From assembly GCF_025772985.1 (NCBI RefSeq), contig NZ_JAKMTB010000004.1, positions 62,001 through 126,000 of the forward strand: a stretch of DNA of 64,000 nt, in the 5' to 3' direction. Positions 24,148 through 34,184 of this stretch are shown here, in pieces (the stretch's first letter is position 1; each line of letters begins with the position of its first letter). Below the pieces are notes generated by a model. It searched no databases and was not told where the DNA came from. It saw nothing but the letters and a program-made list of their open reading frames with translations. The translations under genes and the position numbers were made by a program. This DNA is from Campylobacter sp. CNRCH_2014_0184h (lineage in GTDB: Bacteria > Campylobacterota > Campylobacteria > Campylobacterales > Campylobacteraceae).

Positions 24148-24741
24148 ATGCAAAATGCTTATTTTGTAACTTCAAGTATAGCGGGTGGAAAGTCAAGCTT
24201 TATAAAAATAGTTCAAAATTTGGGTTTTGATACTTTAAGCGCAGATGTGATAGCTCATGAGCTTTTAAATGAAAATGCAAATTCCATAGCTAAGCTTTTT
24301 GATAACGATGATTTAATCATAGCAGGAAAAATAGATAGAAAAAAACTTGGAGCTATTGTATTTAATGACTTAAATGCTAAAAAAAAGCTAGAAGATTTTT
24401 TACATCCTAAAATCAAAGAAGTTATTTTACAAAAAGCTCAAATTTTAGATAAAAAAAACAAGGCTTTTTTTATAGAACTGCCTTTATTTTTTGAAAACAA
24501 TCACTATCAAAATTTAGGAAAAAGTATATTAATTTATGCTCCAAAAGAACTTTTGCTTCAAAGACTAATGCAAAGAGATAATTTAGATGAAAACGAAGCC
24601 TTAAAAAGAATTAATTTACAACTTGATATAGAAGAAAAACTAAAAAAAGCAGATTTTGTGATAAAAAATACCTCAGGTTATGAAAATTTTGAGAAAAATG
24701 TGCTAAATTTTTTAAAACACACTTTAAAGGTTGAAAAATGA
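24148..24741 (+). CDS. coaE: dephospho-CoA kinase
   Basis: Kinase of 197 residues for the last step of coenzyme A synthesis. The P-loop reads SSIAGGKSS at residues 9-17, where the first Gly of the usual motif is Ser. The CoA-binding LSADVIAHELL and the lid motif LLQRLMQRD are present, so the enzyme is probably active. It overlaps dapF by 4 bases. Confidence 0.92.
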   Translation: MQNAYFVTSSIAGGKSSFIKIVQNLGFDTLSADVIAHELLNENANSIAKLFDNDDLIIAGKIDRKKLGAIVFNDLNAKKKLEDFLHPKIKEVILQKAQILDKKNKAFFIELPLFFENNHYQNLGKSILIYAPKELLLQRLMQRDNLDENEALKRINLQLDIEEKLKKADFVIKNTSGYENFEKNVLNFLKHTLKVEK

Positions 24742-25487
24742 AATTTTACAAGTACTGTGCTAGCGGGAATGATTTTGTGGTGTTTGCAGATAGTGAAAAA
24801 AAAGATCGTAGCGAATTAGCTAAAATTCTTTGTAATCGTTATGAAGGCATAGGCGCTGATGGGCTTATAGTAGTTGTGCCTCATGATAGATATGATTTTG
24901 AATGGGAATTTTATAATTGTGATGGGAGCAAGGCAAGTATGTGCGGTAATGGCTCACGCGCAGCAGCTCATTTTGCTCATCATTATTTGAAAAAATCTCA
25001 ATATTTAAATTTCTTAACCGGTGCAGGACTTATAAAATCTTTTGTTGATGATGATATAGTTGAAATCAAACTTAGCGGGGTAAAGGATATTAAAGAAGCT
25101 TTTGAGTATAAAGGTAGAATTTGGCAAGGCTGTAATACTGGTGTTCCGCATATAGTAACCTTTGTTGATGATTTAAACGAATTTGATGTAAATTTATGCA
25201 AAGAAGTGCGTAAAAGATACAATGCAAATGTTAACTTTGCTAAAGTAGAAGATGATGAATTTATAAGAGTTAGAACTTATGAACGTGGAGTAGAAGATGA
25301 GACTTTAGCTTGTGGTACGGGTATGGGGGCTTGTTTTTATCTAGCGTATTTAAATCAAGAAGTAAAAGATGATATTTTGGTAAAGCCAAAAAGTAATGAA
25401 AGTTTGTATTTTAGATTAGAAGAAGATCAAATATTTTTTAGAGGAAAGGTAAAGTGCTGTTTTGAAGCTGATTATAATTTTGCTTAG
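24738..25487 (+). CDS. dapF: diaminopimelate epimerase
   Basis: The enzyme of 249 residues converts LL- to meso-diaminopimelate for lysine and peptidoglycan synthesis. The two catalytic cysteines are Cys69 in SMCGNGSR and Cys192 in LACGTGMG. It starts inside the end of coaE and overlaps the Bax-like gene by 26 bases. Sequence and length are normal. Confidence 0.96.
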   Translation: MKFYKYCASGNDFVVFADSEKKDRSELAKILCNRYEGIGADGLIVVVPHDRYDFEWEFYNCDGSKASMCGNGSRAAAHFAHHYLKKSQYLNFLTGAGLIKSFVDDDIVEIKLSGVKDIKEAFEYKGRIWQGCNTGVPHIVTFVDDLNEFDVNLCKEVRKRYNANVNFAKVEDDEFIRVRTYERGVEDETLACGTGMGACFYLAYLNQEVKDDILVKPKSNESLYFRLEEDQIFFRGKVKCCFEADYNFA

Positions 25488-26169
25488 TAGTGTTTTATTT
25501 TTAAAAGCTGAATTTATAGCAGGTTTTGATGAGCAATATTATGCTTTAAGTATAAAAGAAAAGCGTGAGGTTTTTATCAAAAAAATCAATGCTTTATTGG
25601 ATATTTCTTTTAAAGAGATAGAAAAGGAAAAAGAATTTATAGAATTTTTCTTTAAAGAGGCTATAAAGAATAATTTTAGAAAGCTAAATACTAATGCTGT
25701 GCAAAAACTATGGTCTTTAAAAGAAAAATACCGTGTTAAAAATTTATATGATCACAAAGAATATCAAATGCGTGTCCAAAAGGTACCGAAGTCTTTAGCT
25801 ATAGCTCAAGCTATTATTGAAAGTGCAACTGGTACAAGTCGTTTTGCTAAAGAGGCAAATAATTTATTTGGAGAATGGACTTGGGGTGAAAAAGGTTTAG
25901 TGCCAAAGGAAAGAGGCGAGGGTAAAACTCACAAAATTCGTATATTTGATAGCTTACAAGAAAGTGTGGATTCATACTTGCTTAATTTAAATCGCCACGA
26001 TGCTTATAAGGAATTTAGAGCTTGGCGGTGGAATGCGATAAGTGAAAATGAAAAACTTGATGGCAAAGAAGCGGCAAGTCATTTAGAAAAATATTCAGAG
26101 ATTAAAAGTAATTACACTAAGCTTATTTTATCTATCATCGAGCAATATAAGCTTGATGAGTTAGATTAA
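25462..26169 (+). CDS. Bax-like exported glucosaminidase-family protein
   Basis: The protein of 235 residues has a signal peptide (KLIIILLSSVLFLKA) and a C-terminal Bax/glucosaminidase domain: IAQAIIESATGTSRFA with the catalytic-type Glu near residue 119, NNLFGEWTW, and IRIFDSLQESVDSY. Such enzymes cut peptidoglycan glycan chains. The start is a TTG at 25462 inside dapF, chosen because it opens a complete signal peptide; no ATG does so. The neighbourhood matches Cj1532 in C. jejuni as remembered. Activity is inferred from family. Confidence 0.8.
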   Translation: MKLIIILLSSVLFLKAEFIAGFDEQYYALSIKEKREVFIKKINALLDISFKEIEKEKEFIEFFFKEAIKNNFRKLNTNAVQKLWSLKEKYRVKNLYDHKEYQMRVQKVPKSLAIAQAIIESATGTSRFAKEANNLFGEWTWGEKGLVPKERGEGKTHKIRIFDSLQESVDSYLLNLNRHDAYKEFRAWRWNAISENEKLDGKEAASHLEKYSEIKSNYTKLILSIIEQYKLDELD

Positions 26170-27227
26170 TTACCCAAAGCCCACTCATCAAAAGGCAAAA
26201 TCATCACGCGCACCCCCTCAATGAAAAACTCATCTCTTTGTGAAAGCGTGATGATATAAATAGTTGAAAGTGCAAGTTGATTTTTACTAAGGATTTTTTT
26301 GACTTTTAAGCTAAGTAAATCTTTATCTTTAAAGGGTGAGCATAAAAATGCATTTTTAAGACTTGGTAAGTAAAAATCAAAATGCTTAGTATAAAAAATT
26401 TTTTGTTTAAATTTAAACAACTCACTTAAAATTAAATTTTCAAACAAAGTACTAAAGTCTTTTTGTATGCTTAGAGAATTTTTTAGTGAAAAGTCCCAAA
26501 AATATACTTTTTTTAAATTCTTTTCAAGATTTTTTACAAAATACAAAGTGTAGTTTGATTCTAGTTTTTCTATGCTTTTATATAAGGTATCTTTGGAAAT
26601 TTTTATACTGTTTTTTAGAGTTTTTAATAACTCATTAACGCTAAATTCACTCCCAAGTTCTAAGGCAATTTGTTTGAGTATGGTAAGTTCTAATGGGGTA
26701 TAAAAGCTTTTTAAGTATGATGAGTTTGTGTTAAAATTGTGATTTAAAATCACATTGCGCCCTGTGTGTAAAAAATAACTTACCATGGTTTTGGTATCAG
26801 CATATTTTTTATTTAAGCTTAAAAATTCTTCAAAGTCTAAATAATCTAAATGAAGTTCTTCAAACTGATCTAAGCAAAAATTACTATCACAAACGCTTAT
26901 TATGATTTGCAAATTAAGATGTTTTAAACTAGCAAAGTCAAAATCATGAGTAAAGTTACAAAGTGCTAAAAATTTAATTTGTGGATTATAAGTTAAAAAC
27001 GAATTTAAATTTATTAAAGCACTTGCTTGAAATTTTAAATCATCACAATCAATAAAGAGTATATTTTCGCTTTTATACAAAGATAAAAAATTTAAAATCA
27101 AATTTTTCTTACCACTTGCAAAACCACCTTTTATGATGATGTTTTTATGGGTTTGGATTTGAATTTTTCTTTCATCAAATTTTTGAAATTTTGGGTAATT
27201 ATCGTAAAAAAATTGTAGTGATTTCAT
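26166..27227 (-). CDS. AAA-type ATP-binding protein
   Basis: The protein has 353 residues from the ATG at 27227. It has a Walker A-like GGFASGKK at 34-41 and Walker B-like ILFIDCDD near 55, followed by a winged-helix-like region around residues 190-240 and a nuclease-like or DUF4143-like C-terminal part. This is the general layout of the AAA_14/DUF4143 family, whose role is unknown. The C. jejuni counterpart in this place (Cj1533c) is described as a helix-turn-helix protein. A longer start at 27281 would run into tRNA-Ala and was rejected. It meets the Bax-like gene convergently with 4 bases of overlap. Confidence 0.75.
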   Translation of the reverse strand: MKSLQFFYDNYPKFQKFDERKIQIQTHKNIIIKGGFASGKKNLILNFLSLYKSENILFIDCDDLKFQASALINLNSFLTYNPQIKFLALCNFTHDFDFASLKHLNLQIIISVCDSNFCLDQFEELHLDYLDFEEFLSLNKKYADTKTMVSYFLHTGRNVILNHNFNTNSSYLKSFYTPLELTILKQIALELGSEFSVNELLKTLKNSIKISKDTLYKSIEKLESNYTLYFVKNLEKNLKKVYFWDFSLKNSLSIQKDFSTLFENLILSELFKFKQKIFYTKHFDFYLPSLKNAFLCSPFKDKDLLSLKVKKILSKNQLALSTIYIITLSQRDEFFIEGVRVMILPFDEWALGN

Positions 27228-27245
27228 AGATTTCTTTATACTAAA

Positions 27246-27321
27246 TGGTGGAGCATAGCGGGTTCGAACCGCTGACCCCAACGCTGCCAGCGTTGTGCTC
27301 TCCCAGCTGAGCTAATGCCCC
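27246..27321 (-). tRNA. tRNA-Ala (anticodon GGC)
   Basis: A 76-base cloverleaf with encoded CCA on the minus strand. The acceptor arm is GGGGCAT/ATGCTCC, the D arm contains AGCTCAGCTGGGAGAGC, the anticodon loop CTGGCAG is closed by CAACG/CGTTG, and the T arm contains GGTTCGAACC. A TATAGTATGAT stretch upstream is a plausible -10 region. Confidence 0.96.
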
Positions 27322-27450
27322 TTTAGATTTTGAAATCATACTATATTTTTTCTTAGATTTTCTTAATGCATAAAAAATCTTGTAAAATTTATAAAATTTA
27401 ATTTTTATCCTTTTTAAAAGGAAAATAATTAAAAAAAATGTATAAATTTC

Positions 27451-27480
27451 TTGACATAGCAAAGTATGTTTTTATATAAT
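27451..27480 (+). promoter_or_regulatory. promoter of the S10 ribosomal operon
   Basis: TTGACA at 27451-27456 and TATAAT at 27475-27480 match consensus exactly with an 18-base spacer. Transcription would start about 27487 and give a leader of about 60 bases before rpsJ. That leader holds a GTTAGA/TCTAAC hairpin (27503-27524), a possible control element. Confidence 0.88.
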
Positions 27481-27547
27481 CTCAACATCATTTTATATGG
27501 TGGTTAGATTCTTATGGGTCTAACGAGTTCTTTACAAAGGAAAAAAT

Positions 27548-27859
27548 ATGGAAAGAATCAGGCTTAAGCTAAAAGCTTATGACCACAGAGTTCTAGATCG
27601 CACAGTTGCAGCAATTGTAGAAGCTGTTAAAAGAACAGGTGCTGACATCAGAGGTCCAGTGCCAATGCCTACAAAAATCAAAAGATACACAGTTTTGAAA
27701 TCTCCACACATCAATAAAGATTCACGCGAACAATTTGAGATGAGAATTCATGCTCGTATGCTTGATATTGTAGCAGCTACTCCAGATACAGTAGATTCAC
27801 TCACTAAGCTTGACTTGGCTCCAGAGGTCAATGTTGAAGTAAGAGCTATGGGTAAATAA
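27548..27859 (+). CDS. rpsJ: 30S ribosomal protein S10
   Basis: S10 of 103 residues beginning [17 protein letters not shown], with the [10 protein letters not shown] loop near residue 37. It sits in the head of the small subunit, and in other bacteria it also joins transcription antitermination as NusE. It leads the cluster from a consensus promoter about 70 bases upstream. AAAGGAAAAA precedes the ATG. Confidence 0.98.
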   Translation: MERIRLKLKAYDHRVLDRTVAAIVEAVKRTGADIRGPVPMPTKIKRYTVLKSPHINKDSREQFEMRIHARMLDIVAATPDTVDSLTKLDLAPEVNVEVRAMGK

Positions 27860-27868
27860 GGATAGAAT

Positions 27869-28444
27869 ATGGAATACATTGTAGAAAAAATTGGTATGAG
27901 TAGAACAATCAGCACACCAAGCATTCCTGTAACCTTACTTAAACTTGTTCAAACTAAAGTATGTGAAGTAGAAAATGGAAAAGCTTTGGTTGCTTATGTA
28001 AAAGGCAAAGCAAATAATAAATGCATTGCAGGTCAGCAAAAAAAATACAATCTTTCAGCTGAATATAATAGATTTGCTTCTTTAGAAGTAGCAAACACAG
28101 AAGCAGGTGATATTGATCTTAATCCTTTAAAAGAAGCTTCTATTTTAAAAGTAAGCTTTAATTCTAAAGGTAGAGGTTATAGTGGGGTTGTTAAAAGACA
28201 CGGATTTGCCGGAGGTCCTGCAAGTCACGGTTCAAGATTCCACAGACGTCACGGATCAATCGGTAACCGCGAATGGCCAGGTCGTGTTCAACCAGGTATG
28301 AAAATGGCAGGTCATTATGGTAATGTAAAAGTTACTGTTAAAAATGAAGTAGTTTCATTTGATGAAGAAAATGGCATCTTAGTAGTAAAAGGTGCAGTAC
28401 CAGGATTTAATGGTGCTATGGGTAAAATAAGGATTGCAAAATGA
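27869..28444 (+). CDS. rplC: 50S ribosomal protein L3
   Basis: L3 of 191 residues. The [19 protein letters not shown] segment near residue 130 is the conserved loop that reaches toward the peptidyl transferase centre, and [14 protein letters not shown] precedes it. Shorter than E. coli L3 by about 18 residues, as in other epsilonproteobacteria. It follows rpsJ by 9 bases and overlaps rplD by 4. Confidence 0.97.
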   Translation: MEYIVEKIGMSRTISTPSIPVTLLKLVQTKVCEVENGKALVAYVKGKANNKCIAGQQKKYNLSAEYNRFASLEVANTEAGDIDLNPLKEASILKVSFNSKGRGYSGVVKRHGFAGGPASHGSRFHRRHGSIGNREWPGRVQPGMKMAGHYGNVKVTVKNEVVSFDEENGILVVKGAVPGFNGAMGKIRIAK

Positions 28445-29055
28445 GTAAAGTAACTGTTTTAAATGATAAATTTGAAAAAGCTAGTGAACTCGATCTTCCA
28501 GCAAAATATGCAGAAGTTAATCCTCACAACCTTTATTTATATGTAAAATCTTATCTTGCTAGCCTTAGAGCAAACACAGCTCATACTAAAGGTAGAAGCG
28601 ATGTAAGCGGTGGTGGTAAAAAACCATGGAGACAAAAAGGTCGTGGTGGTGCAAGAGCAGGTTCAACAAGAACGAATGTTTGGGTTGGTGGTGCTGTGGC
28701 ATTTGGTCCTACAAACAATCGTAACTATTTCCAAAAAGTTAATAAAAAACAAAAACGCTTAGCGCTTGAAAGAGCATTGGCTGATAAAGCACAAAACAAT
28801 GCATTATTCTCAGTAGATAGTTTAAGCATTGAAAGCGGTAAAACAAAAGATGCAAATGCAGTTATTAAAAAGCTTGGTTTAAAAGATGCTTTAATTGTAA
28901 AAGATTTACTAGATGAAAAAACACTTCTTGCTTTTAGAAACTTAGCAAATTGCTATGTAGTTGATATTAGCGAAGTAAATGCTTATTTAGTATCTGTATT
29001 TAATGCTGTTATCATTGAAAAAGCAGCGCTTGAATCTATCGTAAAAGAGGGTTAA
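28441..29055 (+). CDS. rplD: 50S ribosomal protein L4
   Basis: L4 of 204 residues. The internal extended loop [17 protein letters not shown] near residue 60 lines the exit tunnel in the large subunit. In E. coli L4 represses the S10 operon; whether this organism uses the same control cannot be read. Starts in the last codon of rplC. Confidence 0.97.
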   Translation: MSKVTVLNDKFEKASELDLPAKYAEVNPHNLYLYVKSYLASLRANTAHTKGRSDVSGGGKKPWRQKGRGGARAGSTRTNVWVGGAVAFGPTNNRNYFQKVNKKQKRLALERALADKAQNNALFSVDSLSIESGKTKDANAVIKKLGLKDALIVKDLLDEKTLLAFRNLANCYVVDISEVNAYLVSVFNAVIIEKAALESIVKEG

Positions 29056-29056
29056 A

Positions 29057-29338
29057 ATGGCAGATATTACTGATATAAAAACAATACTTTACACTGAAAA
29101 AAGCTTAAACCTTCAAGAGCAAGGTGTTGTAGTTATTCAAACTTCTCCAAAAATGACTAAAAATGGTCTAAAAGAAGTTTTAAGAGAATATTTTGGTGTA
29201 ACTCCAGTAAGAATTAATTCTTTAAAAATGGATGGAAAAGTAAAGCGTTTTAGAGGTCGTGAAGGTCAAAGAAATAGCTTTAAAAAATTCTATGTTAAGC
29301 TACCAGAAGGTGTGAGCTTAGAAAGTTCGGAGGCATAA
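29057..29338 (+). CDS. rplW: 50S ribosomal protein L23
   Basis: L23 of 93 residues with TEKSLNLQE near the N-terminus and the [19 protein letters not shown] segment near residue 63. It sits beside the tunnel exit and is the docking point for trigger factor and SRP. Only one base separates it from rplD, and one from rplB. Confidence 0.96.
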   Translation: MADITDIKTILYTEKSLNLQEQGVVVIQTSPKMTKNGLKEVLREYFGVTPVRINSLKMDGKVKRFRGREGQRNSFKKFYVKLPEGVSLESSEA

Positions 29339-29339
29339 G

Positions 29340-30170
29340 ATGGCAATTAAAACTTATAAACCATATACTCCAAGTAGAAGATACATCACAGGTGTAAGCT
29401 CTGATGATATCACAGCAAAAGCTAGTGTGCGTTCATTGCTTGTAAAACTTCCAGCTCATGCAGGTCGTAACAATAATGGTAGAATCACAAGCCGTCATAA
29501 AGAAGCAGGTGCTAAAAAACTTTACAGAATTATAGATTTTAAAAGAAGAAAATTTGGTATTGAAGGTAAAGTTGAAGCAATCGAGTACGATCCATACAGA
29601 AATTGTCGTATTGCATTAATCTCTTATAGAGATGGTGAAAAAAGATACATCTTACAACCAAAAGGTTTAAGTGTTGGTGATGTTGTTTGTGCTGCTGAAA
29701 GCGGACTTGACATTAAACCAGGTAATGCAATGAAATTAAGAAATATCCCAGTGGGTACTATCGTACACAATATTGAGTTAAAACCAGGCAAAGGCGGTCA
29801 AATGATCCGTTCAGCAGGTGCTTATGCTCAATTAATGGGTAAAGAAGAAAAATACGTTATCTTAAGACTTGCAAGTGGTGAAATGAGACAAGTTTTAGCT
29901 GAATGTATGGCAAGTATCGGTGAAGTTGGTAATGAAGAATGGTCAAACGTGACTATTGGTAAAGCTGGTAGAAATCGCCATAGAGGTATTCGTCCTCAAA
30001 CAAGAGGTTCTGCGATGAACCCAGTTGATCACCCGCACGGTGGGGGTGAAGGTAAGAAAAATTCAGGCCGTCATCCAGTTACTCCATGGGGTAAACCAAC
30101 TAAAGGTGCTAAAACTCGCCGTAAAAAAGCTAGCGATAAGCTAATAATTTCAAGAAGAAAAGGAAAGTAA
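29340..30170 (+). CDS. rplB: 50S ribosomal protein L2
   Basis: L2 of 276 residues, needed for subunit joining and peptidyl transfer. The conserved [17 protein letters not shown]-type loop is present near residue 225 (here with an extra Lys), including the essential His. The usual RNA-binding N-terminal domain starts [14 protein letters not shown]. Tightly packed between rplW and rpsS. Confidence 0.98.
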   Translation: MAIKTYKPYTPSRRYITGVSSDDITAKASVRSLLVKLPAHAGRNNNGRITSRHKEAGAKKLYRIIDFKRRKFGIEGKVEAIEYDPYRNCRIALISYRDGEKRYILQPKGLSVGDVVCAAESGLDIKPGNAMKLRNIPVGTIVHNIELKPGKGGQMIRSAGAYAQLMGKEEKYVILRLASGEMRQVLAECMASIGEVGNEEWSNVTIGKAGRNRHRGIRPQTRGSAMNPVDHPHGGGEGKKNSGRHPVTPWGKPTKGAKTRRKKASDKLIISRRKGK

Positions 30171-30171
30171 G

Positions 30172-30453
30172 ATGGCTAGGTCACTAAAAAAAGGTCCTTT
30201 TGTTGATGACCATGTAATGAAAAAAGTCATCGCTGCTAAAAAAGCTAACGATGGTAAGCCAATTAAAACTTGGTCAAGACGCAGCACTATTATACCTGAT
30301 ATGATAGGTTTAACTTTTAATGTTCATAATGGAAAAAGCTTTATCCCAGTATATGTTACTGAAAATCATATCGGTTACAAATTAGGTGAATTTGCACCTA
30401 CTAGAACATTCAAGGGTCACAAAGGCTCTGTTCAGAAAAAAATAGGTAAGTAA
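30172..30453 (+). CDS. rpsS: 30S ribosomal protein S19
   Basis: S19 of 93 residues starting [14 protein letters not shown], with [17 protein letters not shown] near the C-terminus. It forms part of the 30S head with S13. The gene is one base from rplB and nine from rplV. Confidence 0.98.
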   Translation: MARSLKKGPFVDDHVMKKVIAAKKANDGKPIKTWSRRSTIIPDMIGLTFNVHNGKSFIPVYVTENHIGYKLGEFAPTRTFKGHKGSVQKKIGK

Positions 30454-30462
30454 GGGAGATTT

Positions 30463-30837
30463 ATGAGTAGAGCGTTAATTAAATTCATAAGATTATCTCC
30501 AACTAAAGCGAGATTGATTGCTAGAGAAGTTCAAGGTATGAATGCAGAGCTTGCATTAGCTAGTTTGAAATTTATGCCAAATAAAGGTGCTAAATTTATA
30601 GCAAATGCTATTTCAAGTGCTGTAGCAAATGGCGGATTTGAAGCAAATGAAGTTGTTGTTTCAAGTTGTCGTGTTGATGCTGGTGCGGTTTTAAAAAGAT
30701 TTAGACCAAGAGCTAGAGGAAGTGCTAGTCGTATTAGAAAGCCAACTTCACACATTTTGGTAGAAGTTAGTAAAGTAGAAGCAAGTGCTGAAAAAACTAC
30801 AAAAGCTAAAAAAGCATCAGTGAAAAAGGAAAGCTAA
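30463..30837 (+). CDS. rplV: 50S ribosomal protein L22
   Basis: L22 of 124 residues. [17 protein letters not shown] is the conserved N-terminal segment and [18 protein letters not shown] near residue 80 is the beta-hairpin lining the exit tunnel. A Lys/Ala-rich tail after residue 105 is longer than in E. coli. GGGAGATTT precedes the ATG. Confidence 0.97.
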   Translation: MSRALIKFIRLSPTKARLIAREVQGMNAELALASLKFMPNKGAKFIANAISSAVANGGFEANEVVVSSCRVDAGAVLKRFRPRARGSASRIRKPTSHILVEVSKVEASAEKTTKAKKASVKKES

Positions 30838-30838
30838 T

Positions 30839-31540
30839 ATGGGACAAAAAGTAAATCCGATTGGTTTAAGACTAGGAATTAATAGAAATTGGGAATCAAG
30901 ATGGTTTCCTACAAAAGCTAATTTAGCAGAAAATATTGGTGAAGATTATAAAATCAGAACTTTCTTAAAAAGAAAACTTTATTATGCAGGAATTAGCCAA
31001 ATTCTTGTAGAAAGAACAGCGAAAAAATTAAGAGTAACTGTTGTAGCTGCAAGACCAGGGATTATTATTGGTAAAAAAGGTAGTGATGTTGATATTTTAA
31101 GAAAAGAACTTCAAGATTTAATCAAAAAAGAAGTTAATATCAATATCAAAGAAGAAAGAAAAGCAGGTGCTTCAGCTCAGCTTGCAGCTGAAAGTGTTGC
31201 TACTCAACTTGAAAAAAGAATTGCTTTTAGAAGAGCAATGAAAAAAGTAATTCAAGGAGCGCAAAAAGCAGGTGCTAAAGGGATTAAAGTTTCAGTTTCA
31301 GGCCGTTTAGGTGGTGCTGAAATGGCAAGAACTGAATGGTACTTAGAAGGTCGTGTTCCACTTCACACTTTAAGAGCAAAAATCGATTATGGTTTTGCAG
31401 AAGCACACACTACTTATGGAAACATAGGTATTAAAGTATGGATCTTCAAAGGTGAAGTTTTACAAAAGGGTGTTCAACCTGAAAAAACCGAAGAAAACGC
31501 TCCAGCTAAAAAAACTAGAAGAGCAAGAAGAGGTAAATAA
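30839..31540 (+). CDS. rpsC: 30S ribosomal protein S3
   Basis: S3 of 233 residues. The KH domain motif [11 protein letters not shown] lies near residue 74, and the C-terminal domain contains [14 protein letters not shown]. It lines the mRNA entry pore. The C-terminus ends in a very basic [10 protein letters not shown] tail. One base after rplV. Confidence 0.98.
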   Translation: MGQKVNPIGLRLGINRNWESRWFPTKANLAENIGEDYKIRTFLKRKLYYAGISQILVERTAKKLRVTVVAARPGIIIGKKGSDVDILRKELQDLIKKEVNINIKEERKAGASAQLAAESVATQLEKRIAFRRAMKKVIQGAQKAGAKGIKVSVSGRLGGAEMARTEWYLEGRVPLHTLRAKIDYGFAEAHTTYGNIGIKVWIFKGEVLQKGVQPEKTEENAPAKKTRRARRGK

Positions 31541-31542
31541 TC

Positions 31543-31968
31543 ATGTTAATGCCAAAAAGAACAAAATATCGTAAAATGATGAAAGGGCGTAACAGAGGTT
31601 ATGCCAACAGAGGGACTGAATTTACTTTTGGTGATTTTGCCCTAAAAGCAACTGAAGCTGGCCGTATCAATTCACGTCAAATCGAAGCAGCTCGTATTGC
31701 TTTAACTCGTTTTGTAAAAAGACAAGGTAAAACTTGGATTAGAGTTTTCCCAGATAAACCTCTAACTAAAAAACCTTTAGAAACTCGTATGGGTAAAGGT
31801 AAAGGTGCAGTTGAGGAATGGGTAATGAACATTAAACCAGGTCGTATCATTTATGAAATGGCAGGGGTTAATGAAGAAATGGCAAGACAAGCTTTAACTT
31901 TAGCGATGCACAAGTTGCCATTTAAAACTAAGTTTGTTACAAGAGAGAGCCAAAATGAAATATACTGA
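31543..31968 (+). CDS. rplP: 50S ribosomal protein L16
   Basis: L16 of 141 residues starting [19 protein letters not shown], the standard epsilonproteobacterial N-terminus. [11 protein letters not shown] near residue 85 contacts tRNA elbow sites. It overlaps rpmC by 14 bases, so coupled translation is likely. Confidence 0.97.
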   Translation: MLMPKRTKYRKMMKGRNRGYANRGTEFTFGDFALKATEAGRINSRQIEAARIALTRFVKRQGKTWIRVFPDKPLTKKPLETRMGKGKGAVEEWVMNIKPGRIIYEMAGVNEEMARQALTLAMHKLPFKTKFVTRESQNEIY

Positions 31969-32140
31969 GATTAAAGATAAAACAGCAGGTGAGCTTGCAA
32001 CAATGCTAAAAGAAAAAAAGGTGCTTTTATTTACTTTAAGACAAAAGCTAAAAACAATGCAGCTAACTAATCCTAAAGAGATTAGCGAAGTTAAAAAAGA
32101 CATCGCTAGAATCAATACTGCAATTAGCGCTTTAAAATAA
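31955..32140 (+). CDS. rpmC: 50S ribosomal protein L29
   Basis: L29 of 61 residues, a two-helix protein near the tunnel exit. It begins [14 protein letters not shown] and has the typical [13 protein letters not shown] segment. The ATG at 31955 lies inside the end of rplP after AAGAGAGAG; a TTG at 31934 would add unrelated residues and was rejected. Confidence 0.95.
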   Translation: MKYTEIKDKTAGELATMLKEKKVLLFTLRQKLKTMQLTNPKEISEVKKDIARINTAISALK

Positions 32141-32149
32141 GGATAGAAA

Positions 32150-32401
32150 ATGGCATTTAAAAGAGAAATTCAAGGCGTTGTTGTTCAAATTGCTGGAGAT
32201 AAAACAGCAACAATTTTGGTTGAAAGAAAAGTGGTTCACCCAAAATACAGAAAAATCGTAAAACGCTTTAAAAAATATTTAATTCATGATGAAAGAAATG
32301 AACTTAAAGTGGGAAATACTGTAGTTGCTATTGAATGTAGACCACTTTCTAAGAGAAAATCATTTCGCTTAAAAACTATAGTATCAGCAGGAGTTGAGTA
32401 A
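32150..32401 (+). CDS. rpsQ: 30S ribosomal protein S17
   Basis: S17 of 83 residues, an OB-fold primary rRNA-binding protein. [18 protein letters not shown] and [16 protein letters not shown] are the conserved stretches. Its stop overlaps the start of rplN by one base. Confidence 0.97.
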   Translation: MAFKREIQGVVVQIAGDKTATILVERKVVHPKYRKIVKRFKKYLIHDERNELKVGNTVVAIECRPLSKRKSFRLKTIVSAGVE

Positions 32402-32769
32402 TGATTCAAAGTTTTACTAGGCTTGCAGTTGCTGATAATAGCGGTGCAAAAGAATTAATGTGTATTAAGGTTTTAGGTGGTAGTAAAAGAAGATACGCTA
32501 CTGTTGGTGATGTAATCGTTGCATCTGTAAAAAAAGCTCTACCAAATGGTAAAGTTAAAAAAGGTCAAGTAGTAAAAGCAGTTATCGTTAGAACTAAAAA
32601 AGAAATTCATAGAGATAATGGTTCTTTAATTCGTTTTGATGAAAATGCAGCAGTTATTCTTGATGCTAAAAGAGAGCCTATCGGAACGCGTATTTTTGGA
32701 CCAGTAGGTCGTGAAGTAAGATATGGTGGCTTTATGAAAATTGTTTCACTAGCACCGGAGGTGTTGTAA
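32401..32769 (+). CDS. rplN: 50S ribosomal protein L14
   Basis: L14 of 122 residues starting [19 protein letters not shown], with the conserved [10 protein letters not shown] near residue 98. It forms an intersubunit bridge. Single-base overlaps link it to rpsQ and rplX. Confidence 0.98.
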   Translation: MIQSFTRLAVADNSGAKELMCIKVLGGSKRRYATVGDVIVASVKKALPNGKVKKGQVVKAVIVRTKKEIHRDNGSLIRFDENAAVILDAKREPIGTRIFGPVGREVRYGGFMKIVSLAPEVL

Positions 32770-32996
32770 TGAAATTAAAAATTAAAAAGAATGATATGGT
32801 AAAAGTTATCGCAGGCGATGACAAAGGCAAAACAGGTAAAGTTTTAGCAGTATTTCCTAAAACAAATAAAGTAATTGTTGAGGGTTGCAAAATCGCTAAA
32901 AAAGCTGTTAAGCCAAGTGATAAAAATCCAAACGGCGGTTTTATCAATAAAGAAATGCCAATGGATATTTCAAATGTAGCAAAGGCAGGAGAATAA
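32769..32996 (+). CDS. rplX: 50S ribosomal protein L24
   Basis: L24 of 75 residues with a KOW motif, [15 protein letters not shown] near residue 11. It starts large-subunit assembly. Shorter than E. coli L24, as usual in this group. The start overlaps the rplN stop by one base. Confidence 0.96.
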   Translation: MKLKIKKNDMVKVIAGDDKGKTGKVLAVFPKTNKVIVEGCKIAKKAVKPSDKNPNGGFINKEMPMDISNVAKAGE

Positions 32997-32997
32997 G

Positions 32998-33543
32998 ATG
33001 ATGAGATTAAAAGAAAAATATACTCAAAATATCAAACCTGCTTTAGTAAAAGAATTTGATATCAAAAATCCTATGCTTATTCCTTTTATTGAAAAAGTTG
33101 TAATCAGCGTAGGTGCTGGGGAATTAGCAAAAGATCAAAAAGTATTACAAAATGTTGCAGATACTATTTCATTGATCGCTGGACAAAAAGCAGTTATCAC
33201 AAAAGCTAAAAAATCAGTTGCTGGTTTTAAAGTGAGAGAAGGCTTCCCAGTAGGTGTAATGGTAACATTAAGAAAAGACAATATGTATGCTTTCTTAGAT
33301 AAGCTTATTACTATAGCTCTTCCTCGTGTTAAAGACTTTAGAGGTCTTCCAAGAGATGGTTTTGATGGAAGAGGAAACTATAACTTTGGTTTAGATGAGC
33401 AGTTAATGTTCCCAGAAGTTGAATATGATAAAATCTTAAGAACTCATGGTATGAACATTTCTATCGTTACAACAGCAAAATCAGATAAAGAGGCACAAAA
33501 ATTATTAGAATTATTTGGCGTGCCATTTGCAAAAGGAAAGTAA
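32998..33543 (+). CDS. rplE: 50S ribosomal protein L5
   Basis: L5 of 181 residues that binds 5S rRNA. Conserved segments are [16 protein letters not shown] near residue 76 and [10 protein letters not shown] near residue 108. Two Met codons (32998, 33001) are possible. One base after rplX. Confidence 0.97.
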   Translation: MMRLKEKYTQNIKPALVKEFDIKNPMLIPFIEKVVISVGAGELAKDQKVLQNVADTISLIAGQKAVITKAKKSVAGFKVREGFPVGVMVTLRKDNMYAFLDKLITIALPRVKDFRGLPRDGFDGRGNYNFGLDEQLMFPEVEYDKILRTHGMNISIVTTAKSDKEAQKLLELFGVPFAKGK

Positions 33544-33544
33544 T

Positions 33545-33730
33545 ATGGCTAAAAAATCAATGATTGCAAAAGCTGCCCGCAAACCTAAATTTAGCGTTAG
33601 AGGGTATACTAGATGCCAAATTTGTGGAAGACCACATTCAGTTTATAGAGATTTTGGAATTTGTAGAGTTTGCTTAAGAAAAATGGCAAATGAAGGTTTA
33701 ATTCCTGGTCTTAAAAAAGCAAGTTGGTAA
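33545..33730 (+). CDS. rpsN: 30S ribosomal protein S14, zinc-binding type
   Basis: Short S14 of 61 residues with two CxxC pairs (CQICGR and CRVC), the zinc-ribbon form. The ATG at 33545 is correct; an in-frame start at 33515 lies in rplE and was rejected. It binds 16S rRNA in the 30S head. One base after rplE. Confidence 0.96.
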   Translation: MAKKSMIAKAARKPKFSVRGYTRCQICGRPHSVYRDFGICRVCLRKMANEGLIPGLKKASW

Positions 33731-33742
33731 GAGGAAAGAACC

Positions 33743-34138
33743 ATGATAAATGATTTAATTTCAGATTCACTAACAAGAATTAGAAATGCAGGGATGAGAA
33801 GATTAGAAACTACTCAACTTTTGCATTCTAAAGTTATCGAAGCTTTACTTGGAATTTTCCAAGCTAAAGGCTATATTGAAAGCTTTAATGTTATTGAAGA
33901 GGATAAAAAGAAATTCATCAATGTAGTTTTAAAATACGATGAAAAAGGTAAAAGCGTAATTAACGAAGTTAAGCGTATTTCTAAACCTGGTCGTCGTGTT
34001 TATAAAGGCAAAGATGAGATCAAAAGATTTAAAAACGGTTATGGTACTATCGTAGTAAGCACTTCAAAAGGTGTTTTAGCTAACGACGAAGCTTACAAAG
34101 CAGGCGTTGGCGGCGAAGTTTTATGTACTATTTGGTAA
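33743..34138 (+). CDS. rpsH: 30S ribosomal protein S8
   Basis: S8 of 131 residues, a primary 16S rRNA-binding protein. The C-terminal [18 protein letters not shown] segment is conserved. In E. coli S8 represses the spc operon. It is followed by a 78-base gap, the largest inside this cluster, which can fold into a hairpin. Confidence 0.97.
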   Translation: MINDLISDSLTRIRNAGMRRLETTQLLHSKVIEALLGIFQAKGYIESFNVIEEDKKKFINVVLKYDEKGKSVINEVKRISKPGRRVYKGKDEIKRFKNGYGTIVVSTSKGVLANDEAYKAGVGGEVLCTIW

Positions 34139-34144
34139 GAGTTT

Positions 34145-34184
34145 CTACTTTTTATGGTATTCGGTATCCATTCTTATAAAGTAG
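34145..34184 (+). promoter_or_regulatory. hairpin in the rpsH-rplF gap
   Basis: CTACTTT (34145-34151) pairs with AAAGTAG (34178-34184). An inner ATGG/CCAT stem with a bulge lies between. No T run follows, so it is more likely an RNA processing or ribosomal-protein binding site than a terminator. Folding is by eye only. Confidence 0.4.

Noticed and set aside
24148-24741. coaE considered broken because the first P-loop Gly is Ser
   Set aside because: All other motifs and the length are normal and the gene is coupled to dapF; the change is probably tolerated in this group.
27228-27281. Longer start for the AAA ATPase
   Set aside because: It would begin inside tRNA-Ala.
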